Positions 7,147 to 15,018 of a stretch of DNA of 28,279 nt are shown here, in pieces. The stretch comes from CAZBME01 sp964645835. Its GTDB lineage: Bacteria; Desulfobacterota; Syntrophia; Syntrophales; UBA8958. A program made the position numbers and the translations under genes. How positions within the stretch are numbered: position 1 is the first letter of the stretch; every line of letters begins with the position of its first letter. The notes beneath the pieces are model-generated. The model saw nothing but the letters and a program-made list of their open reading frames with translations. It did no database searches and was not told the DNA's origin. The DNA is taken from positions 1 through 28,279 of the forward strand of contig CAZYDG010000002.1 of the NCBI GenBank assembly GCA_964645835.1, written 5' to 3'.

Positions 7147-7869
7147 TCAAGTATTTCCACAATCTGCCGATAGGATCTCCTGACCCCAATCGCCCTTCAG
7201 GGTTTCCGCAGTCAGGGCATCTTCAAGCATCTGAAGAAAATTGGTTCGTGGGATCATGCGGGCTCCCAGGCTTTGCAGGTGTTCGGTAAATATCTGGCAG
7301 TCGATCATGACAAATCCCAGAGCGTGGAGTTTCTGCGTCAGGACGATAAGGGCCGCCTTGGAGGCGTTGCTCACTCTGGTAAACATGGATTCGCCGAAGA
7401 AACAGCGTCCCAGGGAAACGCCGTAGAGACCGCCGACAAGTTGATTGTCTGCCCAAACCTCGACGGAATGGGCGTATCCCCGATCATGGAGGTCGCCATA
7501 AGCCTTTGTCATGTCGGTGTCTATCCAGGTACCCTCCTGATTCTTCCGGGGTGCTCGGCATCCGGCCATGACATCCCGGAAATTCCGGTCCATGGTGATA
7601 CGGAAAAGGTCCTTCTTCAAGACCTGCCGCATGCTCCGCGATATCTTCAATTCATGGGGAAACAGAACAAACCGCGGGTCCGGCGACCACCAAAGGATGG
7701 GCATTCCTTCTGAATACCAGGGGAAGATGCCCATACGATAGGCCATCAGGAGCCTTTCCGGAGACAAGTCTCCACCGACAGCGAGAATGCCTTCCGGAGA
7801 CGCCAATTCCGGCGAGGGAAATATCGGCTCATCAATTCGTTGAGTGATGGGCAGTCGAAAGATGGGCAT
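7147..7869 (-). CDS. aat: Leucyl/phenylalanyl-tRNA--protein transferase
   Basis: A 240-aa cytoplasmic enzyme transferring Leu or Phe from aminoacyl-tRNA to proteins with N-terminal Lys or Arg, creating primary N-degrons. Family signature GGDLSPERLLMAYRMGIFPW (residues 32-51) is followed by WWSPDPRFVLFP, and VGGLYGVSLGRCFFGESMF lies in the second half; length is normal. AAGGATG precedes its ATG. It lies 15 bp after clpA in a clpS-clpA-aat operon, so tagging, recognition and degradation steps are encoded together. Confidence 0.96.
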   Translation of the reverse strand: MPIFRLPITQRIDEPIFPSPELASPEGILAVGGDLSPERLLMAYRMGIFPWYSEGMPILWWSPDPRFVLFPHELKISRSMRQVLKKDLFRITMDRNFRDVMAGCRAPRKNQEGTWIDTDMTKAYGDLHDRGYAHSVEVWADNQLVGGLYGVSLGRCFFGESMFTRVSNASKAALIVLTQKLHALGFVMIDCQIFTEHLQSLGARMIPRTNFLQMLEDALTAETLKGDWGQEILSADCGNT

Positions 7870-7884
7870 GTCCTACGGCATCCT

Positions 7885-10164
7885 TCACGAATCGCAAGCT
7901 TGATCTTCCACCGGGCATTCAACTTTCAGGACAATTTCGGTCATTTCGGCATCGGCCCCTACGTCAGCGACAACCGATCCACCGTTGACAAGCTTTCCGA
8001 AGAGGACCTCATTGACGAAGAAATCCTTGATCTTGTCCTGAATCAGGCGGCCCACTTCACGGGCGCCGAATTCATCGGAATAACCTTTCTCGGCCAGCCA
8101 ATTCAGGGCCGCCGGTGTTACGTCCAGCGTAACCTTTTTGGGGGCCAGGCGCTCCTGAAACTCGCTGATCTGCTTTTTCACGATATCTACGACAGCGTCC
8201 TTCGTCAGATTGTTAAAGGTCACTGTCGCATCGAGGCGGTTGCGGAATTCAGGAGAGAAGAACTTCTTTACTGCATCCGTGACTGCTTTGCGGCTGATCC
8301 GCCGTTCGCCAAAGCCGATCTCCACCCTGCCGATATCCCGGGCGCCTGCGTTTGAGGTCATAATAATTATGACGTTGCGAAAATCGGCCTTTCTGCCGTT
8401 GTTGTCCGTCAATGTAGCATAGTCCATGACCTGAAGCAGTGTATTGAAAATATCGGGATGGGCCTTTTCGATTTCATCCAAAAGCAGGACTGAATGAGGC
8501 GATTTCCGGATAGTCTCCGTAAGGAGGCCGCCCTCTTCGAATCCCACGTAGCCCGGAGGGGCGCCGACCAGTCTCGAAACCGTGTGTTTCTCTTGATATT
8601 CCGACATATCATATCGATGGAGCGAGACACCCAGGATAGACGCCAGCTGGCGTGCCAGTTCCGTCTTGCCCACACCCGTCGGTCCGGCAAACAAGAGCGA
8701 TGCCACAGGCTTGCACGGATCTCCGAATCCGGCGCGGGAACGCCGGATGGCCTGTACGACCAGATCGATGGCTGAATCCTGGCCGAAAATATTGGATTTC
8801 AGTGCAGATTCGAGGTCCCTCAGACGGAGCGATTCCGACGAAGAGACGGATTGCTCCGGAATTTTGGCGATCTTTGCCACGATTTTTTCGATATCGTAAG
8901 GCGTGATCGTGATCGTGCTGAATTCGTCCTCCCGGTACAGACGGGTCCTGGCGCCGGCCTCGTCGAGTACATCTATGGCCTTGTCGGGAAGATGACGGTC
9001 ATTGATATGTTTACCCGATAGTTCCGCAGCAACCCGCAGGGCGTCATCCGTATAAACCACCTGGTGGAATGTCTCGTATTTATCCCTTAAGCCCTGCAAA
9101 ATCTTATGGGTTTCGTCGATCGACGGTTCGGATATGTCGACCGGCTGAAAACGCCGGGATAAGGCGCGGTCCTTGTCAAAGAATTTTCGGTACTCCTCAT
9201 AGGTAGTCGAACCGATACACCGGATTTTTCCGGATGTCAGGACGGGTTTCAGGATGTTCGACGCATCCATAGCTCCTCCGGAGGCTGACCCGGCGCCAAC
9301 TATAGTATGGATCTCATCGATGAACAGGACGGCGCTTTTGACCTTCTGCAATTCGTTGAGGACCTTCTTCAGGCGGTCTTCGAAATCGCCGCGGAAACGG
9401 GTTCCCGCCAGAAGGGCTCCCATATCCAGAGCATATATCTTAGCGTCTTTCAGGGGTTTGGGCACCTTGCCGTCGGCAATCATCTGGGCCAGGCCTTCGG
9501 TGATCGCCGTCTTGCCGACACCCGCTTCTCCGACATGGATGGGGTTGTTCTTATACCGCCGGCAGAGGATCTGGGTCGTCCGTTCAATAATGTCCTCCCG
9601 GCCGATGAGAGGGTCAATTTCCCCCAGTCTGGCTTTCTGGACCAACTCCGTTGTGTAGGCGGCCAAGACCTTGACGTCTTTCTGCGATGCCCCTTCCTTT
9701 TTCTCCGGTACGCCGATTTGTGGCTTTTCGCGCGGCGCCGCGGAGATTCCATGGGAAATATAGTTCAGCAGATCAAGCCGGGAAAGACCTTCCCGGTGGA
9801 GAAAGAATGCGGCGTATGATTCCAGTTCGTCGAAGATGGAAATGAGGACATCGCCGATATCGAGTTCACCTTTTTGGGCCGATGTCGTGTGCCAGACTGC
9901 CCGCTCGATGACATTCTGAAAACTCGCGCTTTGGACCGGGTCCATATCCTTAGCGGTTTTCGGAATCTTGGTCGCGAAAAAATCCTCCAGCTTGGCTTGA
10001 AGTCCTTTCACATCGCCACCGCAAGACCTGATGATTTCGCTGGACGATTCAAAGAACAAAGAAGCGAACAATATGTGCTCAGGCGTCAGATATTCATGAG
10101 ACCGAAGTTTGGCCTCTGTATAGGCTGCCCGAAATATGTGATCTAATTCCTCATTGATTTTCAT
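7885..10164 (-). CDS. clpA: ClpA-type AAA+ unfoldase of the ClpAP protease
   Basis: 759 aa, full length. The N-domain (1-145) docks ClpS. AAA-1 has Walker A GEAGVGKT (212-219) and Walker B FIDEIH (281-286); AAA-2 has GPTGVGKT (494-501) and LLDEIE (561-566). The IGF tripeptide at 616-618 is the loop that binds ClpP, so this is a protease partner rather than a ClpB disaggregase; the ClpB middle coiled coil is absent. ClpA unfolds ClpS-delivered and other substrates into ClpP. clpP is not in the window. Residues before the first Walker A read NNPIHV where NNPLLV is usual. AGGAG lies 6 nt before the ATG. Confidence 0.97.
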   Translation of the reverse strand: MKINEELDHIFRAAYTEAKLRSHEYLTPEHILFASLFFESSSEIIRSCGGDVKGLQAKLEDFFATKIPKTAKDMDPVQSASFQNVIERAVWHTTSAQKGELDIGDVLISIFDELESYAAFFLHREGLSRLDLLNYISHGISAAPREKPQIGVPEKKEGASQKDVKVLAAYTTELVQKARLGEIDPLIGREDIIERTTQILCRRYKNNPIHVGEAGVGKTAITEGLAQMIADGKVPKPLKDAKIYALDMGALLAGTRFRGDFEDRLKKVLNELQKVKSAVLFIDEIHTIVGAGSASGGAMDASNILKPVLTSGKIRCIGSTTYEEYRKFFDKDRALSRRFQPVDISEPSIDETHKILQGLRDKYETFHQVVYTDDALRVAAELSGKHINDRHLPDKAIDVLDEAGARTRLYREDEFSTITITPYDIEKIVAKIAKIPEQSVSSSESLRLRDLESALKSNIFGQDSAIDLVVQAIRRSRAGFGDPCKPVASLLFAGPTGVGKTELARQLASILGVSLHRYDMSEYQEKHTVSRLVGAPPGYVGFEEGGLLTETIRKSPHSVLLLDEIEKAHPDIFNTLLQVMDYATLTDNNGRKADFRNVIIIMTSNAGARDIGRVEIGFGERRISRKAVTDAVKKFFSPEFRNRLDATVTFNNLTKDAVVDIVKKQISEFQERLAPKKVTLDVTPAALNWLAEKGYSDEFGAREVGRLIQDKIKDFFVNEVLFGKLVNGGSVVADVGADAEMTEIVLKVECPVEDQACDS

Positions 10165-10187
10165 AATTTACTCCTGCCTTTGGGGCA

Positions 10188-10499
10188 TCATGCCTCTTCA
10201 TAGCTGCATTTGAGGGGGAAACTCCGCATCTTGGCCATCTGATGAACCCGCGATACCTTAGTAACTGCCATGTCATAAGTGTAAATCCCACAGACGCCGT
10301 GCCCTCTTTCATGAACATCCAACATGATTTTCGTCGCCTCCGAGGCAGTTTTATGGAAAATATTCCTCAATACCTCGACGACGAAATCCATGGTCGTATA
10401 ATGGTCATTATGGAGAATAACCCTATACATACTCGGTTCAGCTATATCGGTTTCAGACTCTGGTGCAAAATCCCTATCATACTGATGATGACCGGCCAT
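10188..10499 (-). CDS. clpS: N-degron adaptor ClpS
   Basis: A 103-aa adaptor that binds N-terminal Leu, Phe, Tyr or Trp and hands the protein to ClpA. The residues that hold the substrate amino group are visible: Asn31-Asp32 in LHNDHYTTMDFV and His63 in VHERG. A flexible, acidic N-terminal extension (residues 1-24) precedes the core, as required for delivery. GGAGGG lies upstream of the ATG. It is the first gene of the clpS-clpA-aat operon, divergent from the DUF3467 gene. Confidence 0.97.
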   Translation of the reverse strand: MAGHHQYDRDFAPESETDIAEPSMYRVILHNDHYTTMDFVVEVLRNIFHKTASEATKIMLDVHERGHGVCGIYTYDMAVTKVSRVHQMAKMRSFPLKCSYEEA

Positions 10500-10589
10500 G
10501 AAAAACCCTCCGGTTATTTTGAATCTATTTTAAATATCAATTCGAGAAAAGCAAGCCTTTCATTGAATACAATTTGCAATAGAGAATTG

Positions 10590-10618
10590 TTGACCCGTGA
10601 TTAAGAATTTATGATAAT
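10590..10618 (+). promoter_or_regulatory. Sigma70-type promoter of the DUF3467 gene
   Basis: TTGACC (10590-10595), 17-bp spacer, GATAAT (10613-10618); predicted start near 10625, about 25 nt before the ATG. Confidence 0.6.
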
Positions 10619-10649
10619 GTGAGTTAATTTATCTCATGGAGGATAATAT

Positions 10650-10949
10650 ATGTCAAACCCGAACAACCCGAACAAGCCGGAGGAGCAGCAACCCGTTCAG
10701 ATCAACACCAACGACGAGATGTCGCGGGGCCGGTACAGCAATTTAATGATCGTCTCCCACAGCCCGGAGGAATTTATTCTCGACTGGCTTTTGACATCGC
10801 CGAACGGAGCTCATCTGGTATCGAGGATTGTTTTAAGTCCCGGAAATGTCAAACGGACCGTTGATGCCCTGGCGACCAACTTGAAACAATATGAAGAAAA
10901 CTTTGGCCCTGTCAAGGCCGTTGAGGCGGGCGCGAAAAAGGTCCATTGA
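10650..10949 (+). CDS. DUF3467 family protein
   Basis: A 99-aa cytoplasmic protein of unknown function. The N-terminus is Asn/Pro/Glu-rich and probably disordered (1-22). It is followed by the conserved core RGRYSNLMIVSHSPEEFILDW and a segment SRIVLSPGNVKRTVDALATNLKQYEENFG that match what I recall of DUF3467. TGGAGGA lies 5-6 nt upstream of the ATG. It appears to be a single-gene transcript, because a long repeat block follows. Confidence 0.85.
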   Translation: MSNPNNPNKPEEQQPVQINTNDEMSRGRYSNLMIVSHSPEEFILDWLLTSPNGAHLVSRIVLSPGNVKRTVDALATNLKQYEENFGPVKAVEAGAKKVH

Positions 10950-10976
10950 TTCCACCACAAAATGCTATAAAAATTC

Positions 10977-11172
10977 CCTCCCCTCCTAGCAGGGGAGCGG
11001 CAAACGAAAATCCCCTCCCCTTCAAGGGGAGGGTCAGGGTGGGGATGGGGTAAAGACGCATGCAAGCATAAAAATCAACCCCATCCCCCTCCCAACGTCC
11101 CCCTCGAAGGGGGAGAGAAAAAGCTTGTCCCCCTCTGGAGCGGGTGCAGGGGGATGTTTTCAACAGCCTGAT
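10977..11172. repeat. GC-rich inverted-repeat block ending in a family-B terminus
   Basis: Several nested palindromes: CCCCTCCCCTTCAAGGGGAG near 11011-11030; GGTGGGGATGGGGT near 11038-11051 facing ACCCCATCCCCCTCCC near 11080; GTCCCCCTCGAAGGGGGA near 11097. The block ends with TTTTCAACAGCCTG (about 11157-11170), identical to the right terminus of the 200-bp repeat, so it may be a composite of two families. It fills most of the gap between the DUF3467 and GIY-YIG genes. Confidence 0.75.
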
Positions 11173-11195
11173 AAATGCCGGAAAGTTAATGTCGC

Positions 11196-11498
11196 ATGAT
11201 GGGTAGAACGGATTGGCAGGTATATATGATTCTGTGCTCCGATAACTCGTTATATACGGGCATTACGACCGATATCAACCGGAGGATCAATGAGCACGCA
11301 AGCGGCAGAGGAGCGAAGTATTTCCGGGGTCGCCAGCCTGAGGGATTGGTCTATCTGGAACGCGGCCATACGCGAAGCACCGCAGGATTAAGGGAAAGAC
11401 AGATCAAGGCTCTCGTCGCCGTTGAAAAGCGGCGCTTGATCTTATCTGACTGCAATGAAATGATAAACCATTTTAAACTTCAAAGGAGGAAATCATGA
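11196..11498 (+). CDS. GIY-YIG domain protein, YhbQ/UPF0213-like
   Basis: A 100-aa single-domain protein of the small GIY-YIG group. The hallmark strands appear as VYMILCSDNSLYTGITTD (residues 9-26), with arginines RR at 29-30 and an RERQIKAL helix. The active site looks complete, so nuclease activity is plausible; members of this group have roles in DNA repair or RNA turnover that are poorly defined. Its TGA overlaps the ATG of the next small gene (ATGA), implying translational coupling. An alternative start is the adjacent ATG at 11199. Confidence 0.9.
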   Translation: MMGRTDWQVYMILCSDNSLYTGITTDINRRINEHASGRGAKYFRGRQPEGLVYLERGHTRSTAGLRERQIKALVAVEKRRLILSDCNEMINHFKLQRRKS

Positions 11499-11674
11499 AA
11501 AACGTAGAAATGTCCCTGGATGGAAATATCCTGACCATTAAGGTCGATCTGACCAAAGAATTCGGACCTTATTCTTCAGGCAAAACGATTATCATCGCCT
11601 CGACGGAAGGGAACATTGCCGTCCCCGAACGCGAAGAGGCCAAAATCGGCTTGAATGTTTATCGCAAGAAGTGA
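11495..11674 (+). CDS. Conserved small protein, 59 aa, coupled to GIY-YIG gene
   Basis: A 59-codon frame, ATG 11495 to TGA 11672-11674, with a strong AAAGGAGGA 5-6 nt upstream. It shares the ATGA overlap with the GIY-YIG stop. The product starts MKNVEMSLDGNILTIKVDLT and ends with PEREEAKIGLNVYRKK; it has alternating beta-type segments and no membrane or metal motif. I recall near-identical small hypothetical proteins in other Desulfobacterota, but no function is known. Strong ribosome site, overlap and codon-wise sensible composition support it being real. Confidence 0.85.
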   Translation: MKNVEMSLDGNILTIKVDLTKEFGPYSSGKTIIIASTEGNIAVPEREEAKIGLNVYRKK

Positions 11675-11817
11675 TTAACATTAATGAGTTGAACATGACT
11701 GGAAGGCAGACGGCAATTGTATTGTTCCTGCATCCGCGCGTAGATGGCAATACCGATGCCGACTGTCAAAGTTTTAATCCGGACCTTTGATGCCGGAACT
11801 TTGATGGAGGAAGACCC

Positions 11818-12687
11818 ATGCCCTATTATGTCACCGATGACCATGTCCGGCTGTACTATGAAACAAGGGGGAAGGGAAAACCTGTTGTTTTCATTCATGG
11901 GCTAACGGCTAATCACCGTCATTTTAAAAAACAGGTCCCCTCCATGGCCGGTCATTTTCAGGTCATTACATACGATCAGAGGGGGCATGGCGATTCAGAT
12001 GTCCCGGAACACGGGTTGAACATGAGAAGGCTTGCCCGTGATCTGCGGGAATTGATCGAGTATCTTGGCCTGGAAGATGTATCTCTTGTAGGCTGGTCCA
12101 TGGGGACCCATGTTATCTTCGAGTATATCCGGCAATACACTTGCCGGGGCATTGCCAAGATCGTTGTCATCGATATGACCCCCAGGCTTTTGAAGGCACC
12201 TGACTGGCACTGGGGCCTGCCGGGACTGTTCAGTGGAAAAGCGGGTGATTTCGGCCATGAGGATAACCTATTTATGCTATCCGCCATGCTGGAGGACTGG
12301 GGACGATACAGCGTGGTCGTGGCGGAACGTATCCTGAACAAATCCCTGTTTAACGAGAAACGGGAATTCAATCACCAGGCGGATTTCAAGGGCAAAGAAG
12401 ATCTCCCCTGGCTATACGATGAGGCCCGGCGTAACACGCCACATGCCATTGTCGCTTTCTGGATATCCATGTCCATGCAGGATTACCGTCCCCTGCTGAA
12501 GGATATCACCGTCCCCTGCCTGCTTGCCTACGGTTGTGAGAGCAACTACTACCCCCCGGAAAACTACGAATTTATGAAGAACCAACTGCCTGAAGCCATG
12601 GTTATCCCTTTTGAGGGATGCGGCCACGCCCTTCATATTCAGGACCCTGAAAAATTCAACTATAACGTCATTGCTTTTTTGTCCTGA
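11818..12687 (+). CDS. Alpha/beta hydrolase
   Basis: A 289-aa cytoplasmic hydrolase. FIHGLTANHRHF (25-36) gives the oxyanion-hole HG, GWSMG carries the nucleophile Ser94, and His270 (GCGHALHIQDPEKF) completes the motif set. Where the catalytic Asp usually sits after the sixth strand (G..D) the sequence reads YGCESNYYPPEN, so the acid is either Glu or supplied elsewhere. The substrate is unknown; a lipase/esterase or C-C hydrolase role cannot be separated. GGAGG precedes the ATG by 8 nt. It is 143 bp downstream of the 59-aa gene. Confidence 0.9.
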   Translation: MPYYVTDDHVRLYYETRGKGKPVVFIHGLTANHRHFKKQVPSMAGHFQVITYDQRGHGDSDVPEHGLNMRRLARDLRELIEYLGLEDVSLVGWSMGTHVIFEYIRQYTCRGIAKIVVIDMTPRLLKAPDWHWGLPGLFSGKAGDFGHEDNLFMLSAMLEDWGRYSVVVAERILNKSLFNEKREFNHQADFKGKEDLPWLYDEARRNTPHAIVAFWISMSMQDYRPLLKDITVPCLLAYGCESNYYPPENYEFMKNQLPEAMVIPFEGCGHALHIQDPEKFNYNVIAFLS

Positions 12688-12734
12688 ATAGGAAATCGCG
12701 ATTCGATCATGACGTAAACATATGGTCTTAGGCC

Positions 12735-12779
12735 AAAAAAAAGGCGCCGCCGCACATTTATCATGTGTGGTAGCGCCTT
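12735..12779 (-). terminator. Intrinsic terminator of the cold-shock gene
   Basis: On the minus strand AAGGCGC...GCGCCTT (12779-12741) with an inner CACAT/ATGTG stem is followed by an uninterrupted T-run (complement of 12735-12742). It lies just after the csp stop and may also face the alpha/beta hydrolase end on the plus strand. Confidence 0.85.
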
Positions 12780-12799
12780 GTTCGTTTGGGAAGTAGGCC

Positions 12800-13000
12800 T
12801 TATTGGGGCTTAACGTTTACGGCTGCCGGACCTTTCGGACCTTGCTCAATATCAAAGCTGACACTCTGGCCTTCTTGCAGTGTCTTGAAACCTGTGGTCT
12901 GGATCGCACTGAAGTGAACGAACACATCACCGCCATCAGACTTTTCGATGAAGCCGAAGCCCTTGCTTTCGTTGAACCATTTTACTTTACCTTCTGACAT
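12800..13000 (-). CDS. csp: Cold-shock protein, CspA family
   Basis: A 66-aa single cold-shock domain that binds single-stranded RNA/DNA and melts RNA hairpins. It starts MSEGKVKWFN, with RNP1 KGFGFIEK (13-20) and RNP2 VFVHF (26-30). An in-frame ATG at 13009 sits directly against the AAGGAGG sequence, leaving no spacing, so the ATG at 13000 (9-nt spacing) is the proper start. The gene has its own promoter, a leader of about 170 nt with a terminator-like hairpin, and a strong terminator. Confidence 0.97.
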   Translation of the reverse strand: MSEGKVKWFNESKGFGFIEKSDGGDVFVHFSAIQTTGFKTLQEGQSVSFDIEQGPKGPAAVNVKPQ

Positions 13001-13059
13001 CGTTTGCATCCTCCTTTCTTAAATTTTCTTGCAGTCGGATCAACACGATGACAGGAATT

Positions 13060-13089
13060 AAAAAACCACCAGACGAAAGAGCATGGTGG
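13060..13089 (-). promoter_or_regulatory. Terminator-like hairpin inside the cold-shock leader
   Basis: Minus strand: CCACCA (13089-13084), 12-nt loop, TGGTGG (13071-13066), then TTTTTAATT. It lies between the csp promoter and start codon, so it would act as an attenuator rather than end an upstream gene. The 6-bp stem is modest. Confidence 0.5.
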
Positions 13090-13175
13090 CCATCCTTTGC
13101 ACTTCAAAATGTCTATTTCCAACCTCTTGTTATATTCTACCGACTTGCTTTAGAAATATCACAGAATAATATGGC

Positions 13176-13204
13176 ATACTATCCTTAACCATATCGAAAG
13201 TCAA
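13176..13204 (-). promoter_or_regulatory. Sigma70-type promoter of the cold-shock gene
   Basis: Minus strand TTGACT (13204-13199), 17-bp spacer, TAGTAT (13181-13176). The predicted start near 13169 gives a leader of about 170 nt, as typical for cspA-type genes. Confidence 0.65.
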
Positions 13205-13294
13205 GAAAAATTTTATTACACATTATGAAACATTCACACTACGGGTAACGCAGGGTAAACATCGAATCATATCAAGCCTTCAAAGACAATATTA

Positions 13295-13323
13295 TTGACA
13301 TATCCACCGATCTTTCCTATATA
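13295..13323 (+). promoter_or_regulatory. Sigma70-type promoter facing the YgiB/YgiC-like genes
   Basis: TTGACA (13295-13300), 17-bp spacer, TATATA (13318-13323). A small hairpin (CGGGTTGC/GCAACTCCG, 13328-13351, one bulged T) sits right at the predicted transcript start. The first gene begins about 220 nt later, beyond a repeat remnant. Confidence 0.55.
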
Positions 13324-13359
13324 TCTTCGGGTTGCCTGAAAAGCAACTCCGTCCTTTTG

Positions 13360-13490
13360 CAGACTGTTGAAAAACGCGCATCCCGCGCTTTCGCGAAAAT
13401 TTTTCCCGCAGGCGGGGGAAAAAGGGGGTGGTATGGCTAACCCTCCCTCTGGCCCCCTCGAGAGGGGACACGTCTGCTGCGTTGCGCTTA
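13360..13490. repeat. Rearranged family-B repeat remnant
   Basis: It begins CAGACTGTTGAAAAACGC like the left end of the 200-bp repeat, then carries a palindromic CGCGCTTTCGCG-type stretch. It ends with CCCCTCGAGAGGGGACACGT, followed by CTGCTGCGTTGCG, a module also seen near 7004-7036. It lies in the leader of the lipoprotein gene. Confidence 0.6.
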
Positions 13491-13549
13491 ATCCAGAGAT
13501 TGTTCCGTGTATCTGCTATGACGAGAAACATGATGTCGAGAAAATCCAG

Positions 13550-13852
13550 ATGAAAAAATCCAGGAGCATAACCCTTATCCTCCTGACGAGCAGTCTTTTC
13601 CTGGGTTGCCAGGATAAGGTAAGGAATCAGTATGCCACTTGGGACGATTGTGTAAAGGACTACCGTGACCCTTCCAAGTGCGAGGCGGAGAAGCAATATA
13701 CCTCCACAGGGTACCATATGATTTATCATGGCCCCTGGTATCGGCCATCCAGTTCAACAGACTATGCCCGCAATCCGTCGAGTGTGACGAAAAGGGCCAT
13801 CGGTATTACTCGGGGCGGCTTTGGCGCCGGCGGCGCGAGAGCCTCATCGTAA
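13550..13852 (+). CDS. YgiB/DUF1190-like small lipoprotein
   Basis: A 100-aa protein with a type II signal peptide: MKKSR, hydrophobic stretch, lipobox LFLGC with lipidated Cys20. YATWDDCVKDYRDPSKC resembles the YATREDC motif of E. coli YgiB, and the Gly-rich end ITRGGFGAGG recalls its TRGGFG tail (both from memory). It is much shorter than YgiB. The frame is open further upstream only because it crosses a repeat remnant; the signal peptide fixes the start here, although no strong Shine-Dalgarno is visible. It lies 12 bp before a YgiC-like gene, the same pairing as in enterobacteria. Confidence 0.75.
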   Translation: MKKSRSITLILLTSSLFLGCQDKVRNQYATWDDCVKDYRDPSKCEAEKQYTSTGYHMIYHGPWYRPSSSTDYARNPSSVTKRAIGITRGGFGAGGARASS

Positions 13853-13864
13853 GCCTTTGATATT

Positions 13865-14983
13865 ATGATCAGACGACCCGTCAATAACATCCGTAAAGAC
13901 TGGCAAAAAAAAGTTGAAGAGGTCGGATTCCGCTTCTACGAAATCGATGGATTACCCTACTGGGATGAAACGGTTTATTATGAATTTTCTGCGGAACAGA
14001 TCGATCACCTTGAAGAAGTCACGGAAAATGTATACGCCATGTGTCTGGAACTGGTGGATCATGTGATCCGGAACGACCTCTTTGAACAGCTTTCAATACC
14101 GGAAGCATTTTGGGATTATGTCAAAACGTCATGGCGGGAAGAGCGGCCAACGATTTACGGACGTTTCGACTTTCACTATGACGGCCGCTCAGAGCCGAAG
14201 CTGCTCGAATTCAATGCCGACACCCCAACGTCCCTTTTCGAGGCCAGTGTTGTGCAATATTACTGGCTCCAGGATTTCGATTCCGCTAAAGACCAGTTCA
14301 ATTCGATCCACGAAAAACTCCTGGAAGTCATCAAAAACAGGATTTGCCCCCAGACGAACGGCAAAATACTCTATTTTTCCTGCGTCAAGGAGAGTCTGGA
14401 AGACTACACGACGACGGAATACATCCGTGATGTTGCCATGCAGGCAGGCGTGGAGACACAACATATCTTTATCGACGATGTCGGTTACAATTCTGAGACG
14501 GGACAATTTGTCGATCTCGACGGGATGGACATCCATCGCTTATTCAAACTTTATCCCTGGGAATGGATGCTTTCGGAACCCTTCGCCCCGCATATCCTGA
14601 CTTCTGACATCCTGTTTTTCGAACCTCCCTGGAAGATGATACTGAGCAATAAAGCAATCCTGCCCCTTCTCTGGGAGATGTATCCCCATCATGCAAACCT
14701 TCTGCCCGCGTACTTCTGCGCGCCGCCGCCATCGACGGTTCCTTATGTGGAGAAGCCTTTCTTCTCACGGGAGGGTGAAAACATAACAGTGGCGACCACC
14801 TTTGCCGAATCGAGAAGGAGGATGATCTATCAGGAGTACAAAGAACTTCCCTGCTATGGGTGGAGTTATCCCGTTATCGGGTCCTGGATCATCGGCTCCC
14901 AGGCAGCCGGTATGGGAATCCGGGAAGGAACGACACCCATTACGAACAATTTCAGCCGCTTCGTGCCCCACCTCTTTTGTTAA
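13865..14983 (+). CDS. Glutathionylspermidine synthase-like ATP-grasp ligase (YgiC/YjfC type)
   Basis: 372 aa, matching the synthetase domain only; the N-terminal amidase domain of bifunctional Gss is missing, as in YgiC/YjfC. YGRFDFHYDG, then KLLEFNADTPTSLFEASVVQ (112-131), gives the Mg/ATP-site acids Glu115, Asn117 and Asp119. These proteins are predicted to form an amide bond between a carboxylate and an amine at ATP cost. The real substrate of YgiC-like proteins is unknown, and true glutathionylspermidine synthesis is unlikely without the amidase half. No clear Shine-Dalgarno; 12-bp gap to the lipoprotein suggests coupling. Confidence 0.9.
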   Translation: MIRRPVNNIRKDWQKKVEEVGFRFYEIDGLPYWDETVYYEFSAEQIDHLEEVTENVYAMCLELVDHVIRNDLFEQLSIPEAFWDYVKTSWREERPTIYGRFDFHYDGRSEPKLLEFNADTPTSLFEASVVQYYWLQDFDSAKDQFNSIHEKLLEVIKNRICPQTNGKILYFSCVKESLEDYTTTEYIRDVAMQAGVETQHIFIDDVGYNSETGQFVDLDGMDIHRLFKLYPWEWMLSEPFAPHILTSDILFFEPPWKMILSNKAILPLLWEMYPHHANLLPAYFCAPPPSTVPYVEKPFFSREGENITVATTFAESRRRMIYQEYKELPCYGWSYPVIGSWIIGSQAAGMGIREGTTPITNNFSRFVPHLFC

Positions 14984-15018
14984 TCGGCATGAGCCAACAC
15001 CACGGTAAGGAGAGCATC

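Noticed and set aside
7840..8355. 171-aa plus-strand frame opposite clpA
   Set aside because: Antisense shadow of clpA, which has all expected motifs.
11695..11790. 31-codon frame before the alpha/beta hydrolase
   Set aside because: It begins without a good ribosome site and shows no conserved features.
13292..13729. 145-aa minus-strand frame
   Set aside because: It crosses a repeat remnant and the coding strand of the lipoprotein gene, with no motif or ribosome site.
14860..15018. Longer start for the three-TM protein
   Set aside because: It overlaps the ligase gene by over 120 bp and lacks a ribosome site; AAGGAGA selects 15019.
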